64,000 bases of DNA from JARYGU01 sp033795365 (GTDB lineage: Bacteria > Pseudomonadota > Alphaproteobacteria > Rhizobiales > Rhizobiaceae). The stretch covers positions 62,001-126,000 of the forward strand of contig JARYGU010000002.1 in assembly GCA_033795365.1 (NCBI GenBank), given 5' to 3'. Shown in pieces: positions 25,948-34,911 of the stretch. The position numbers and the translations under genes were made by a program. A model generated the notes under the pieces. It worked only from the letters and a program-made list of their open reading frames with translations, did not search any database and was not told the DNA's origin. Each line of letters begins with the position of its first letter. Position 1 is the first letter of the stretch.

Positions 25948-26850
25948 CTACCGCTTCTTGAGCTTCAGCTTCTCGCGCACCTCGGCCGGGCCGATGATGC
26001 GGGCGCCCATGCCTTCCACGACATTGACGGCCTTTTCGACGAGCTGCGCGTTGGTCGCGAGCTGGCCCTTGCCGACATAGAGATTGTCCTCCAGCCCGAC
26101 GCGGACGTTGCCGCCAGCAAGGATGGCGGCGGCGGGATAGGCCATGGCGTTGCGGCCGATCGAAAAGGCGGAGAAGGTCCAGTTGGCGGGCACGTTGTTG
26201 ACCATCGCCATATAGGTGTTGAGGTCGTCCGGCGCGCCCCACGGAATGCCCATGCAGAGCTGGATCAGCACCGGATCCTCAATGAGCCCTTCCTCGACGA
26301 GTTGCTTGGCGAACCAGAGATGGCCGGTATCGAAGGCCTCTATTTCCGGGCGCACGCCGAGATCGGTCATCTGCTTTGCCATGGCGCGCAGCATAGATGG
26401 CGTGTTGGTCATGACGTAGTCGCCGAGCGAGAAGTTCATGGTGCCGCAATCGAGCGTGCAGATTTCCGGCAGGCATTCGGCGACATGGGAGACGCGCTCG
26501 GTGGCGCCGGCCATATCCGTTCCCTGCTCCTTGAGGGGCAGCGGCTTTTCGACATCGCCGAAGATCATGTCGCCGCCCATGCCGGCGGTAAGATTTAGCA
26601 CGATGTCGATCTCGGCCTGGCGGATGCGGTCGGTCACTTCCTTGTAGAGGTCGTTGCGGCGGCTCGGCGCGCCGGTTTCCGGGTCGCGGACATGGCAGTG
26701 AACGATGGCGGCACCCGCCTTGGCCGCCTCGATCGCCGCCTCGGCGATCTGTTTCGGCGTGATCGGCACATGTTTGGATTTCGCGACGGTGTCGCCGGAG
26801 CCGGTAACGGCACAGGTGATGAAGACGTCGCGGTTCATGGCTAGCGGCAT
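25948..26850 (-). CDS. Beta-keto acid cleavage enzyme (BKACE, DUF849), 3-dehydrocarnitine cleavage
   Basis: A 300-residue TIM-barrel enzyme of the BKACE family, which transfers the acetyl unit of a beta-keto acid using acetyl-CoA and Zn. The metal-binding HCH of HCHVRDPETG is at residues 51-53; NLTAGMGG, LDCGTMNF and EAFDTGHLW are further family motifs. The start at 26850 is preceded by GGGAGAG at good spacing; an internal ATG four codons on is less likely. With the carnitine dehydrogenase beside it, the expected reaction is 3-dehydrocarnitine plus acetyl-CoA giving acetoacetate and betainyl-CoA. It is the first gene of the leftward group. Confidence 0.9.
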   Translation of the reverse strand: MPLAMNRDVFITCAVTGSGDTVAKSKHVPITPKQIAEAAIEAAKAGAAIVHCHVRDPETGAPSRRNDLYKEVTDRIRQAEIDIVLNLTAGMGGDMIFGDVEKPLPLKEQGTDMAGATERVSHVAECLPEICTLDCGTMNFSLGDYVMTNTPSMLRAMAKQMTDLGVRPEIEAFDTGHLWFAKQLVEEGLIEDPVLIQLCMGIPWGAPDDLNTYMAMVNNVPANWTFSAFSIGRNAMAYPAAAILAGGNVRVGLEDNLYVGKGQLATNAQLVEKAVNVVEGMGARIIGPAEVREKLKLKKR

Positions 26851-26949
26851 GAGGTCTCTCCCGAATTCCTGTGATGGCATTACGAGCCAAGAAGGCGATG
26901 CGTGCTTTCCATATCCGGAGTTATCTTTTACATTCCCGGAACTTTGTGG

Positions 26950-27936
26950 ATGAACCGTGCCGTGCTGCAAGCCTCATCGGAAACGCTCGACATCGATCTC
27001 CTGGTGCTGCCGGAGACGAATTTGATCCTGGTGGCTTCGGTCATCGAACCCTTGCGCGCGGCAAACCGGATCTCGGGGCAGGACCTTTATCGCTGGCGCA
27101 TCTATTCGCCGGATGGCGCGGCGATCGAGACGCGCAGCCGCGTGCCCGTACCGGTCGACGGCGTCTTTCGGCCCGAACGGGAGCGCCATCCCCTTTTCGT
27201 CCTTTCAAGTTATGACTGGCAGGCAAGCGCCACATCCGCGCTGAAGATGCAATTGTCGAAAACCGCGCCTCACCGCTCGATGATGGCGGGGATCGAATCG
27301 GGAAGCTGGCTTCTTGCCGAAGCGTGCCTGCTCGACGGCCATTCGGTCACCGTGCACTGGGAGGACATGGCGGATTTCGCCGCCGCCTATCCGCAGATAA
27401 CCGTGCTTCGCGAGCGCTACGTGATCGACAACAAGCGCATCACCAGCGGCGGGTCGCTGCCGACGCTCGATTTGATGCTGGAGATCATCCGTTGCCGGCA
27501 AGGTTATTCCCTTGCGCTCGAGGTTTCACGGCTCTTCATATACGAGCATGAGCGTACCGGCGGGCTGCTGCAGGTGCCGGCACTCGGCAACATGCGCGTC
27601 GCCGACCAGCGCGTCAGCCAGGCGGTGCGGCTGATGGAGGAGACCGTGGAGGCGCCGCTTACGCTCGTGCGGCTTGCGCGCCGGATCGGCATCAGCGCGC
27701 GGCACCTGCAGGAGCTTTTCCAGGAAAGCATGGGCGTAGCGCCGCACCAGCACTATCTGGCGCTCCGGCTCAACGCTGCGCGGCGCAAGGTCATCGAGAC
27801 GAAGACCGAGTTTGCCGACATCGCGGCGATGACCGGCTTCAACTCCTCCTCCGCCTTCTCGCGCAGCTACCGCGCGCACTATCACGAAAGCCCGACCGAG
27901 ACCCGGCGGCGGTTGAGAACGACCGGGAAAGGCTGA
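26950..27936 (+). CDS. GlxA/CdhR-type AraC-family transcriptional activator
   Basis: A 328-residue regulator: a DJ-1/PfpI-like amidotransferase fold over residues about 12-190, with ESGSWLLAEACLLDG as the nucleophile-elbow-like region lacking the catalytic Cys. A C-terminal AraC double HTH follows at about 228-315 (TLVRLARRIGISARHLQELF and FADIAAMTGFNSSSAFSRSY). It is divergent from BKACE, 99 bp apart. CdhR and GbdR, which activate carnitine and betaine catabolism in Pseudomonas, belong to this architecture, so control of the carnitine group is likely. A GTG at 26902 in frame is a weaker start. Confidence 0.85.
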   Translation: MNRAVLQASSETLDIDLLVLPETNLILVASVIEPLRAANRISGQDLYRWRIYSPDGAAIETRSRVPVPVDGVFRPERERHPLFVLSSYDWQASATSALKMQLSKTAPHRSMMAGIESGSWLLAEACLLDGHSVTVHWEDMADFAAAYPQITVLRERYVIDNKRITSGGSLPTLDLMLEIIRCRQGYSLALEVSRLFIYEHERTGGLLQVPALGNMRVADQRVSQAVRLMEETVEAPLTLVRLARRIGISARHLQELFQESMGVAPHQHYLALRLNAARRKVIETKTEFADIAAMTGFNSSSAFSRSYRAHYHESPTETRRRLRTTGKG

Positions 27937-28109
27937 GCTCCGGTCTGCCTTACGCGGATTCCGTGCGGAATTGCGGTACGCGCCGGAATTTCTTTGTGCG
28001 GCGCGAAAGGCGCTGAGATTCCTGATTTCTCCTACACGAGCGGCGGTGAGATGCGCTTCGTCGATGCCATCTGATGCGATCTGGCTCGCAGGTGCGGAAT
28101 GCAATCCGC

Positions 28110-28157
28110 TTGACAAATTTTTCAGCACGTGAAATTTTTCGCATGAAAATAATTTCA
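28110..28157 (+). promoter_or_regulatory. Candidate promoter and operators of the SorC gene
   Basis: TTGACA at 28110-28115 resembles a -35 box. TTTCA-N5-TGAAA (28120-28134) and TGAAA-N4-TTTCA (28144-28157) are inverted repeats built from the same half site, 24 bp apart. They could be autoregulatory sites of the regulator that starts at 28190. No strong -10 box is seen. Confidence 0.4.
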
Positions 28158-28189
28158 GTAATCGAAAAAATTATCAGACGGGCGGAGAT

Positions 28190-29164
28190 ATGGCGGGAGG
28201 CAATGGCGGATCCCTTCGGGATGACGAGACCAGCATGGCGACCCGCGCCGCCTGGCTGCACTATGCCGGTGGGCTGACGCAGGCCGAGGTTGCCAAACGG
28301 CTCGGCCTGACTTCGCTGAAGGCCCACCGTCTGATCATGAAGGCGAACCAGGAAGGCCTGGTGAAGGTCTATATCGACGGCGAAGTCTCCGAATGCATGG
28401 AACTGGAGCAGGCGCTGATCGCCCGACACAATCTCGACTACTGCGAGGTTGTGCCGGATTTCGATCCCGACGTCCTGCCTCTCAAGGCGCTCGGCATCTC
28501 CGGCGCGCAGTTTCTCAAGCGGGAGGTCGAGCGCGACGGCAACATCCTCATCGGCATGGGGCATGGACGCACGCTTGCGGCCTGCGTCGAATATCTTCCG
28601 CGCACCTCGACCAACGGCGTGCGGTTCGTTTCGCTTCTCGGCGGCCTCACCCGCAAGTTCTCGGCCAATCCGCATGATGTGATTCACCGGCTCGCCGAGC
28701 GGACGGGGGCGGAAGCCTATGTCATGCCGGTTCCTTTCTTCGCCAATACGGTCGAGGACCGTGACATTCTCTTCAGCCAGCGCGGGGTCCGGGAGATTTT
28801 CGATCTCGCCAACAGCGCCAATCTTCTGATGGTCGGCATCGGTACGGCGGAGCTCGAAGCCTCGCTCGTCGCGACGGGTATGATCGAGAAGGGGGAGATC
28901 GAGGATGTCCGCAAATCCGGAGCCGTCGGCGAGATCCTCGGGCATTTCTTCGACGCGAAGGGCACGCCGGTCGAGACGACGCTGTCCGATCGCACATTCA
29001 CGTTGAGCCGGGATCAATTGCGCGATCGCCGCATCGTCGCGGTCGCGGGCGGGAAGATCAAGGTGCCGGCCATCCGTGCGGTGCTCGCAAGCGGTTTGCT
29101 TGCCGGCCTCATCACCGACGAGGCGACGGCGCAGGCGCTGATGGAGGCGCCGGAGGCCGGTTGA
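28190..29164 (+). CDS. SorC/DeoR-family regulator, EryD-like
   Basis: A 324-residue SorC-family regulator. The HTH is near residues 20-60 (LTQAEVAKRLGLTSLKAHRL), followed by the sugar-phosphate-binding SorC domain (IGMGHGRTLAACVEYLP near 122, SLLGGLTRKF near 147). Size and order fit EryD, the repressor of erythritol genes in Brucella and rhizobia. It precedes the polyol ABC transporter and EryA-like genes in the same direction, with a 128-bp gap. An alternative ATG lies 15 codons downstream (MATRAAW). A tetritol phosphate or free polyol is the expected effector by analogy. Confidence 0.82.
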   Translation: MAGGNGGSLRDDETSMATRAAWLHYAGGLTQAEVAKRLGLTSLKAHRLIMKANQEGLVKVYIDGEVSECMELEQALIARHNLDYCEVVPDFDPDVLPLKALGISGAQFLKREVERDGNILIGMGHGRTLAACVEYLPRTSTNGVRFVSLLGGLTRKFSANPHDVIHRLAERTGAEAYVMPVPFFANTVEDRDILFSQRGVREIFDLANSANLLMVGIGTAELEASLVATGMIEKGEIEDVRKSGAVGEILGHFFDAKGTPVETTLSDRTFTLSRDQLRDRRIVAVAGGKIKVPAIRAVLASGLLAGLITDEATAQALMEAPEAG

Positions 29165-29292
29165 GGCCGGCTGCGAGTTGAACCGGACGGTGGGGATGAG
29201 GATCCCCGCCGCGCCAAAGGGAGGAATACCGGTCGGGTAGCCGGGGAATGACTTGTTTTCGCAAGAACTACCCATGATGGAGGAGAAAAGAA

Positions 29293-30738
29293 ATGCATGA
29301 GAAGGAAAAGGATCTCGTCAGCGCGTTCCTGCGCGGACAGGTCGATCGCCGCGGACTTCTGAAAGGTCTCGGGGCGCTCGGCATGACGGCCGCTTCGGCC
29401 GGAACCCTGCTGAACATGATGTCGACAAGAGCCCTGGCGGCGGATTTCGACTGGAAGGCGCACTCCGGCAAGAAGCTCAAGCTTCTTTTGAACAAGCATC
29501 CCTATGCCGATGCGATGATCGCCAATCTGCAGGCCTTCAAGGACCTCACCGGCATGGAAGTCACCTATGACGTCTTCCCCGAAGACGTCTATTTCGACAA
29601 GGTGACGGCGGCGCTTTCGTCCGGCTCGTCCGAATACGACGCCTTCATGACCGGCGCCTACATGACCTGGACCTATGGTCCTGCCGGCTGGATCACCGAT
29701 CTCAAGGAATGGATCGACGATCCGACGAAGACCAACCCGCAATATGCATGGGACGACTTCCTGCCGGGCGTGAAGAATTCCTGCGCATGGAACGGCCAGC
29801 CCGGCGGAGCGCTCGGCTCCGAAGACGCCAAGCAGTGGTGCATTCCGTGGGGCTTCGAACAGAACAACATCACCTACAACAAGGCGATGTTCGACAAGGC
29901 GGGCGTGAGCGTGCCTAAGAACATCGACGAGATGGTGGAGACCGCCGCGAAGCTGACCAAGGATGTCGGCGGAGGCGTCTACGGCATCGGCGTACGCGGC
30001 TCGCGCTCCTGGGCGACGATCCATCCGGGCTTCCTTTCCGGCTATGCCAACTTCAACCAGAAGGACCTCAACGTCTCTGACGACGGCAAGCTGTCGGCGG
30101 CGATGAACACGGCGGAATCAAAGGCCTATCACGCGAAGTTCGTGCAGATGATCCAGGAAAGCGGCCCGAAGGACTGGTCGACCTACACCTGGTATCAGGT
30201 CGGCGCCGATCTCGGGGCGGGCGCATCGGCGATGATCTTCGATGCCGACATCCTCGGCTACTTCATGAACGGCGGCGACAACAAGATGAAGGGCGAGCTC
30301 GCTTACGCCGCCTTTGCCGCCAATCCGGAGGCGCAGGCCCCGACGCCCAACATCTGGATCTGGTCGCTCGCCATGTCCAACTTCTCCCAGGACAAGGACG
30401 CCGCCTGGTACTTCATGCAGTGGGCGTCGGGCGTCGAGCATGCCATCTTCGGCGCGACGAAGATGGACTTCGTCAATCCGGTCCGCCAGTCGGTCTGGAA
30501 GGATCCGATGTTCACGGAACGTCTGAACAAGAGCTATCCCGGCTACGTGGACATGTTCAATGCCTCCGCGCCGGGTGCCAGCATCAAGTTCACGCCGCAG
30601 CCGCTCTTCTTCGACGTCACGACCGAATGGGCAGCGACGCTGCAGAAGATGGTGGCGAAGGAAGTGCCGGTGGACGAAGGCCTCGACCAGCTCGCGCAGA
30701 GCATCGACCGCCAGCTCAAGGAAGCCGGTCTCGGCTGA
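29293..30738 (+). CDS. Polyol ABC transporter substrate-binding protein (family 1)
   Basis: A 481-residue extracellular family-1 binding protein. The Tat-type signal peptide (DRRGLLKGLGALGMTAASAG, cleavage near ALAA at about 50) precedes a mature domain with aromatic-rich ligand loops typical of sugar and polyol binding (GAYMTWTYGPAGW, CIPWGFEQNNITYNKAM). AGGAGAA lies just before the start. It is the first gene of a five-gene transporter set with two permeases and two ATPases, the layout of rhizobial multi-polyol (Mpt) and glycerol (Glp) transporters. Erythritol or related polyols are the likely ligands, judged from the enzymes downstream. Confidence 0.88.
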   Translation: MHEKEKDLVSAFLRGQVDRRGLLKGLGALGMTAASAGTLLNMMSTRALAADFDWKAHSGKKLKLLLNKHPYADAMIANLQAFKDLTGMEVTYDVFPEDVYFDKVTAALSSGSSEYDAFMTGAYMTWTYGPAGWITDLKEWIDDPTKTNPQYAWDDFLPGVKNSCAWNGQPGGALGSEDAKQWCIPWGFEQNNITYNKAMFDKAGVSVPKNIDEMVETAAKLTKDVGGGVYGIGVRGSRSWATIHPGFLSGYANFNQKDLNVSDDGKLSAAMNTAESKAYHAKFVQMIQESGPKDWSTYTWYQVGADLGAGASAMIFDADILGYFMNGGDNKMKGELAYAAFAANPEAQAPTPNIWIWSLAMSNFSQDKDAAWYFMQWASGVEHAIFGATKMDFVNPVRQSVWKDPMFTERLNKSYPGYVDMFNASAPGASIKFTPQPLFFDVTTEWAATLQKMVAKEVPVDEGLDQLAQSIDRQLKEAGLG

Positions 30739-30755
30739 TCACGCAGGCGATCGCA

Positions 30756-30780
30756 GGGTCCGGCGCCCTACGCCGGACCC
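30756..30780 (+). terminator. Intra-operon hairpin after the binding-protein gene
   Basis: GGGTCCGGCG (30756-30765) and CGCCGGACCC (30771-30780) form a perfect 10-bp stem with a 5-nt loop and no T run, 18 bp past the stop. It is likely an mRNA-stabilising or attenuating structure that keeps binding-protein expression above that of the permeases. Confidence 0.55.
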
Positions 30781-30881
30781 CCATTGAAAAAGACCGTGCC
30801 GGGATCGTGCGGGGCGCAGCGTCATAGCCGGCGCTCCCGCATTCGACGGCTGCGGCACCAGATGTTCAACCGGAGCACCTC

Positions 30882-31805
30882 ATGGCTTCACCGGCAATTT
30901 CCAAGAAGGCGGGTTCAGGCTTCCGTATATCGAGGAGGGCGCTGCCCTATGTCCTCAGCCTGCCGGCCCTGCTTGTCTGTATCGGCATTCTGATTCCGTT
31001 CTTCACGGCGGTCGTCTACTCGTTCCAGCGCTACCGGCTTTCCCAGCCTTGGGCGCGCCAGTTCAACTGGGGTGAGAACTACCTCAATTTCTTCACCGAT
31101 CCGGCTTTCTGGAACACGCTGAGGGTCTCGCTGCTCTATGCGGGCCTGACGGTGGTTCTCGAGCTGCTCCTCGGCCTTGCGATCGCGCTGCTCCTGCAGC
31201 GCCGCTCGACCTTCAACAATTTCGTGTCGATCATGCTGCTTCTGCCGCTGATGATCGCCCCCGCTCTCGCCGCGCTGATGTGGAAGCTCATGACCAATCC
31301 CGGCTTCGGCATCCTGAGCTACCTGGCAAGTCTGGTCGGGCTGCAGGACTTCCGCTGGGCCTCCTCGCCGAGCACGGCGCTTCTGACGGTCGTCCTCGTC
31401 GATATCTGGGTCTATACGCCCTTCATCATGATCCTGCTGCTTGCGGGCCTGCGCTCGCTGCCGACGCAGCCGTTCGAGGCGGCGGCGCTTGACGGCGTGC
31501 CGCGGCTCTTCGTCTTCTTCCGCATAACGCTGCCGATGCTGACGCCCTATATCCTGACGGCGACGCTTTTCCGCCTGCTCGATTCCATCCAGCAGTTCGA
31601 CATCATCTATGCGATGACGCAGGGCGGGCCCGGCAACACGCTGACGGTCTTCCAGGTCGAAGCCTATCTCAACTTCTTCCAGTCGACCAATGTCGGGCGT
31701 TCCGCAGCGCTGCTGATCATCCTCTGGGCCATCACCTACATCCTGTCCAACATCTTCATCAAGAACTGGTTGCGGCTGCGCGAACGCGCCCGCGGCGAGG
31801 CGTGA
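30882..31805 (+). CDS. Polyol ABC transporter permease 1 (MalF/UgpA type)
   Basis: A 307-residue permease with six predicted membrane helices (first at about 23-45) and the EAA motif (FEAAALDGVPRLFVFFRITLPML, near 202). It is of the CUT1 class without the large MalF periplasmic loop. It pairs with the permease encoded 9 bp downstream. A 143-bp gap with a hairpin separates it from the binding-protein gene. Confidence 0.92.
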   Translation: MASPAISKKAGSGFRISRRALPYVLSLPALLVCIGILIPFFTAVVYSFQRYRLSQPWARQFNWGENYLNFFTDPAFWNTLRVSLLYAGLTVVLELLLGLAIALLLQRRSTFNNFVSIMLLLPLMIAPALAALMWKLMTNPGFGILSYLASLVGLQDFRWASSPSTALLTVVLVDIWVYTPFIMILLLAGLRSLPTQPFEAAALDGVPRLFVFFRITLPMLTPYILTATLFRLLDSIQQFDIIYAMTQGGPGNTLTVFQVEAYLNFFQSTNVGRSAALLIILWAITYILSNIFIKNWLRLRERARGEA

Positions 31806-31814
31806 GGTACCGCC

Positions 31815-32672
31815 ATGGAAACCACCTCCCTTCTCGAAAGAATGCTGAGGGCGATCGCACTCACCCTCGTCATCGTTTTCTTCATGTTCCCGATCGTCTG
31901 GATCTTCATGATGTCGTTCCAGACGAACGAGACCATCCTGTCGATACCGCCGAGCCTCGTGTTCGAGCCGACCCTGTCGAATTACATGGCGCTCATCACC
32001 GGCAAGCTGACGACGGCAGCGGGTACGCTCGACATCGCCTTCATGAAGAACCTCGGAAACTCGGTATTCCTGTCGGTCACCTCGGTTGCGGTGGCCTTGG
32101 TTCTCGGTGTGCCAGCGGCCTATGCCTTTGCGCGGCACAAGTTCCGCGGTTCGGAGGATATCGCCTTCACGCTGCTTTCCTTCCGCTTCGCGCCGCCGTT
32201 GCTCGTCCTCCTGCCGCTCACCCAGTATTTCCAGTGGCTCGGCCTGTCGAACACCTATTTCGGGCTGATCTGGGTCTACCAACTCATCTGCCTGCCGCTG
32301 ATCCTGTGGATCGTGCGCGGTTATTTCGAGGACATTTCGGCCGACGTCGAATACGCCTACCGCATCGCCGGACACTCGTGGTTCGCGACCTTTCGCAAGA
32401 TCGCGCTGCCGCTCGCCGGCCCGGGCATCGCTGCCGCTGGCCTGCTCGCCTTCATCTTCGCCTGGAACAATTTCGTCTTCGCGCTGGTGCTGGCGTCTGC
32501 CGACAAGCAGCCGGTGACGGTGGGCGCGCTCGCTTTCGTCACCTCCTCCGGAATCCAGTACGGCCAGATCGCGGCAGCCATCGTGCTCTCGGTCACGCCG
32601 ACGCTCGCACTCGCACTCTATGCCCAGCGCTACCTTGTCGAGGGGCTCTCGCTCGGTGCGGTGAAGGGGTAA
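31815..32672 (+). CDS. Polyol ABC transporter permease 2 (MalG/UgpE type)
   Basis: A 285-residue CUT1 permease with six predicted helices. Its EAA-type loop (DVEYAYRIAGHSWFATFRKIALPLAGPG) is a diverged version of the consensus in which the usual EAA is EYAYRIAG. It ends 4 bp before the first ATPase gene. With the other permease it forms the transmembrane channel for polyol uptake. Confidence 0.92.
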   Translation: METTSLLERMLRAIALTLVIVFFMFPIVWIFMMSFQTNETILSIPPSLVFEPTLSNYMALITGKLTTAAGTLDIAFMKNLGNSVFLSVTSVAVALVLGVPAAYAFARHKFRGSEDIAFTLLSFRFAPPLLVLLPLTQYFQWLGLSNTYFGLIWVYQLICLPLILWIVRGYFEDISADVEYAYRIAGHSWFATFRKIALPLAGPGIAAAGLLAFIFAWNNFVFALVLASADKQPVTVGALAFVTSSGIQYGQIAAAIVLSVTPTLALALYAQRYLVEGLSLGAVKG

Positions 32673-32676
32673 TGCC

Positions 32677-33789
32677 ATGACGACACTGCAACTTCAGAAC
32701 ATCGTAAAGCGCTACAAGAGCCAGACCGTGCTCGACGACCTGTCGCTCGACGTGGCCGACGGCGAAACGCTCGTTCTCTTCGGCCCGTCGGGTGCCGGCA
32801 AGTCCGTACTGTTGCGACTTGTCGCCGGCGTCATCGAGCCCGACGAGGGCAAGGTGCTGATCGGCGGGGAGGACATGACGGAGGTCGATGCCGAACATCG
32901 CGGCATCGGGATGGCGTTCCAGAACTTCGCGCTGTTTCCGCATATGGACGCTTTCGAGAACATCGCAAGCCCGCTGACCGCGGTGCGGAACACCGGTGAC
33001 GGCATCAGGGCGAGCGTCGAGCGCGTGGCGAAGCTTTTGAAGATCGATCACGTGCTGACGCATCGTCCGAAAGCGCTTTCCAACGGTCAGAAGCAACGCA
33101 CGGCGCTTGCCCGCGCTCTGGTCGGCTCGCCGCCTCTGCTCCTCCTCGACGATCCGCTGCGCAACGTCGATGCCAAGCTGCGCTTCGAGATGCGTCTGGA
33201 ACTGCCGCGGCTGCTCGCCTCGCAGGGCGCGACGGTCGTCTACGTGACGCAGGACTACAAGGAGGCGATGGCGCTCGGCGACCGCATCGCGGTGATGGCC
33301 AACGGGCGTATCCGCCAGATCGGCACGCCGGAGGAGATCTACAACAGCCCCGCCGATATCGAGATCGCCCGGCTGTTCGGCGATCCCACGATCAACCTGC
33401 TCGACGTGACGCCGAAGGCGGAGGCGAGCGGCGTTTCCGTTCAACTTTCCGACGTGCGCATCTTCCTGCCCGGAATTCCGGCGGGAGCGGCCGGCAAGCC
33501 CTGCGTGCTTGGCTTGCGGCCGGAAACGCTGAGCTTCGTCGAGGGCGGCAAGCCGGGTGCGATACCGGTGACGGTCGAGGCCGAGACGCCGCTGAACGAA
33601 AAGACGGTGACGCTGGTCCTGACCATCCGCAGCCGCGAAATCCTCGTCTCCCGGCCGGCGGGAACGCCGGGCCCGGCATCGGGCGCGGCACATATCAATA
33701 TCGACGGATCGCATGCCTTCCTTTTCGACAAGGAGACCGGCGTTCTGATCCGCCGGCAAGACGAGCGCAGGAAGGGAGAAGCTGCATGA
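32677..33789 (+). CDS. Polyol ABC transporter ATPase A, degenerate catalytic site
   Basis: A 370-residue MalK/UgpC-type ATPase with a C-terminal TOBE/regulatory domain (after about 240). Walker A GPSGAGKS (36-43) and Q-loop Gln82 are normal. The residue at the catalytic Walker B glutamate is Asp159 (LLLLDDP), the H-loop histidine is Gln192 (VTQDYKEA), and the signature reads LSNGQ instead of LSGGQ. It is translationally coupled to a second, different ATPase (ATGA overlap). It probably forms the non-hydrolysing half of an asymmetric heterodimer, as suggested for paired ATPases of glycerol/polyol transporters. Confidence 0.9.
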   Translation: MTTLQLQNIVKRYKSQTVLDDLSLDVADGETLVLFGPSGAGKSVLLRLVAGVIEPDEGKVLIGGEDMTEVDAEHRGIGMAFQNFALFPHMDAFENIASPLTAVRNTGDGIRASVERVAKLLKIDHVLTHRPKALSNGQKQRTALARALVGSPPLLLLDDPLRNVDAKLRFEMRLELPRLLASQGATVVYVTQDYKEAMALGDRIAVMANGRIRQIGTPEEIYNSPADIEIARLFGDPTINLLDVTPKAEASGVSVQLSDVRIFLPGIPAGAAGKPCVLGLRPETLSFVEGGKPGAIPVTVEAETPLNEKTVTLVLTIRSREILVSRPAGTPGPASGAAHINIDGSHAFLFDKETGVLIRRQDERRKGEAA

Positions 33790-34910
33790 GTGGCGCGGCA
33801 CTTCGCATCGACGGCGTCGACAAGTTCTATGGTCCGGTCGACCATGGCGTTCACGCAGTCAAGAAGCTCTCGATGGAGATCAGCAAGGGCGAAATCGTTG
33901 CCCTGCTCGGCTCGTCGGGCTGCGGGAAGACGTCCACCCTGCGCATGATCGCGGGCTTCGAGCCGGTCTCCCGGGGCACGATCACGCTCGCGGGGCGCCA
34001 GATCCACACATTCGCACCCGTCAAACGGAACGTGGCGATGGCCTTCGAGGGCTACTCGCTTTATCCGCCCCTGACCGTGCGCGAAAACATAGCCTTCGCG
34101 CTGAAGGCGTCGAAGCTGCCGCAGAACGTGGTGGACGAGAAGGTCGCCTATATCGCCAAGCTCCTGGAGATAGAGGACATCATGGGCCGCTATCCCAGTT
34201 CCATCTCGGGAGGGCAGCAGCAGCGTGCGTCGCTCGGGCGTGCGCTGATCCGCGACGCCGACCTGCATCTCCTCGACGAACCGATGGGACAGCTCGAGCC
34301 GCAGTTGCGGGCCGTGCTCCGCGGGCGCATCAAGCACTACATCAAGGAGAAGGGACTGACGGCGATCCTCGTCACCCATGACCAGACGGAGGCGAATGCG
34401 CTTGCCGACCGCATCGCCGTCATGGAGGGCGGCGTGCTGCAACAGTTCGACACGCCGCAGAAGATCAAGGAGCGGCCCGCCAATCTCTTTACCGGCACCT
34501 TCGTCGGCGAACCGCCGATGAACGTGTTCGAGGCGAGCGTCGCCGGCTCGCAGGACAATCTCTCTTTCGGGCTCAGGGATGGCGTACGGCTCGACTATGC
34601 GGCGTCGGAATTCTCTCCGGCGGTGCGCAGCGAGCTCGTCAAGCGCGACCGCGTGGTGCTCGGCATCCGGCCCTATTCCGTACACCGGGCGGATGGCGGC
34701 GTGCCGGCCAAGGTCGCCGTAAATCAATGGCTGGGCGACCAGACCCATATAGCGGCCGACTTCGCGGGCGCCAGCATGGTTCTCGTCGAGCACGACCGCA
34801 CCCAGCTCAAGCCGGGCGAGACGATCGGCCTCAAGCTCGACGCCGGCAGCCTGCACGTCTTCGATGCCGAGAACGGAAAAGCCGTCAGCCACGGGCAGGA
34901 GCTTGCCTGA
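33786..34910 (+). CDS. Polyol ABC transporter ATPase B, catalytically intact
   Basis: A 374-residue MalK-type ATPase with C-terminal TOBE domain. Walker A GSSGCGKTS is at 42-50, signature ISGGQ at 140-144, Walker B LLDEP with Glu165, and H-loop His198 (VTHDQ). The Q-loop position is Glu88 (MAFEGYSLYP) rather than Gln, and the D-loop reads GQLE instead of SALD. It partners the preceding ATPase; its own Walker/H-loop set together with the partner's signature would make the one competent site. It overlaps the partner by ATGA and ends just before the EryA-like kinase gene. Confidence 0.9.
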   Translation: MSGAALRIDGVDKFYGPVDHGVHAVKKLSMEISKGEIVALLGSSGCGKTSTLRMIAGFEPVSRGTITLAGRQIHTFAPVKRNVAMAFEGYSLYPPLTVRENIAFALKASKLPQNVVDEKVAYIAKLLEIEDIMGRYPSSISGGQQQRASLGRALIRDADLHLLDEPMGQLEPQLRAVLRGRIKHYIKEKGLTAILVTHDQTEANALADRIAVMEGGVLQQFDTPQKIKERPANLFTGTFVGEPPMNVFEASVAGSQDNLSFGLRDGVRLDYAASEFSPAVRSELVKRDRVVLGIRPYSVHRADGGVPAKVAVNQWLGDQTHIAADFAGASMVLVEHDRTQLKPGETIGLKLDAGSLHVFDAENGKAVSHGQELA

Positions 34911-34911
34911 G

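Noticed and set aside
29190..29210. Hairpin GGGGAT-GAGG-ATCCCC before the polyol binding-protein gene
   Set aside because: A 6-bp stem without a T run and of ordinary composition. It may be chance in GC-rich sequence, so it is not annotated as a terminator or operator.
30915..32678. A 587-codon open frame on the - strand
   Set aside because: Antisense to the two polyol transporter permeases. The product is highly charged and lacks any family motif.
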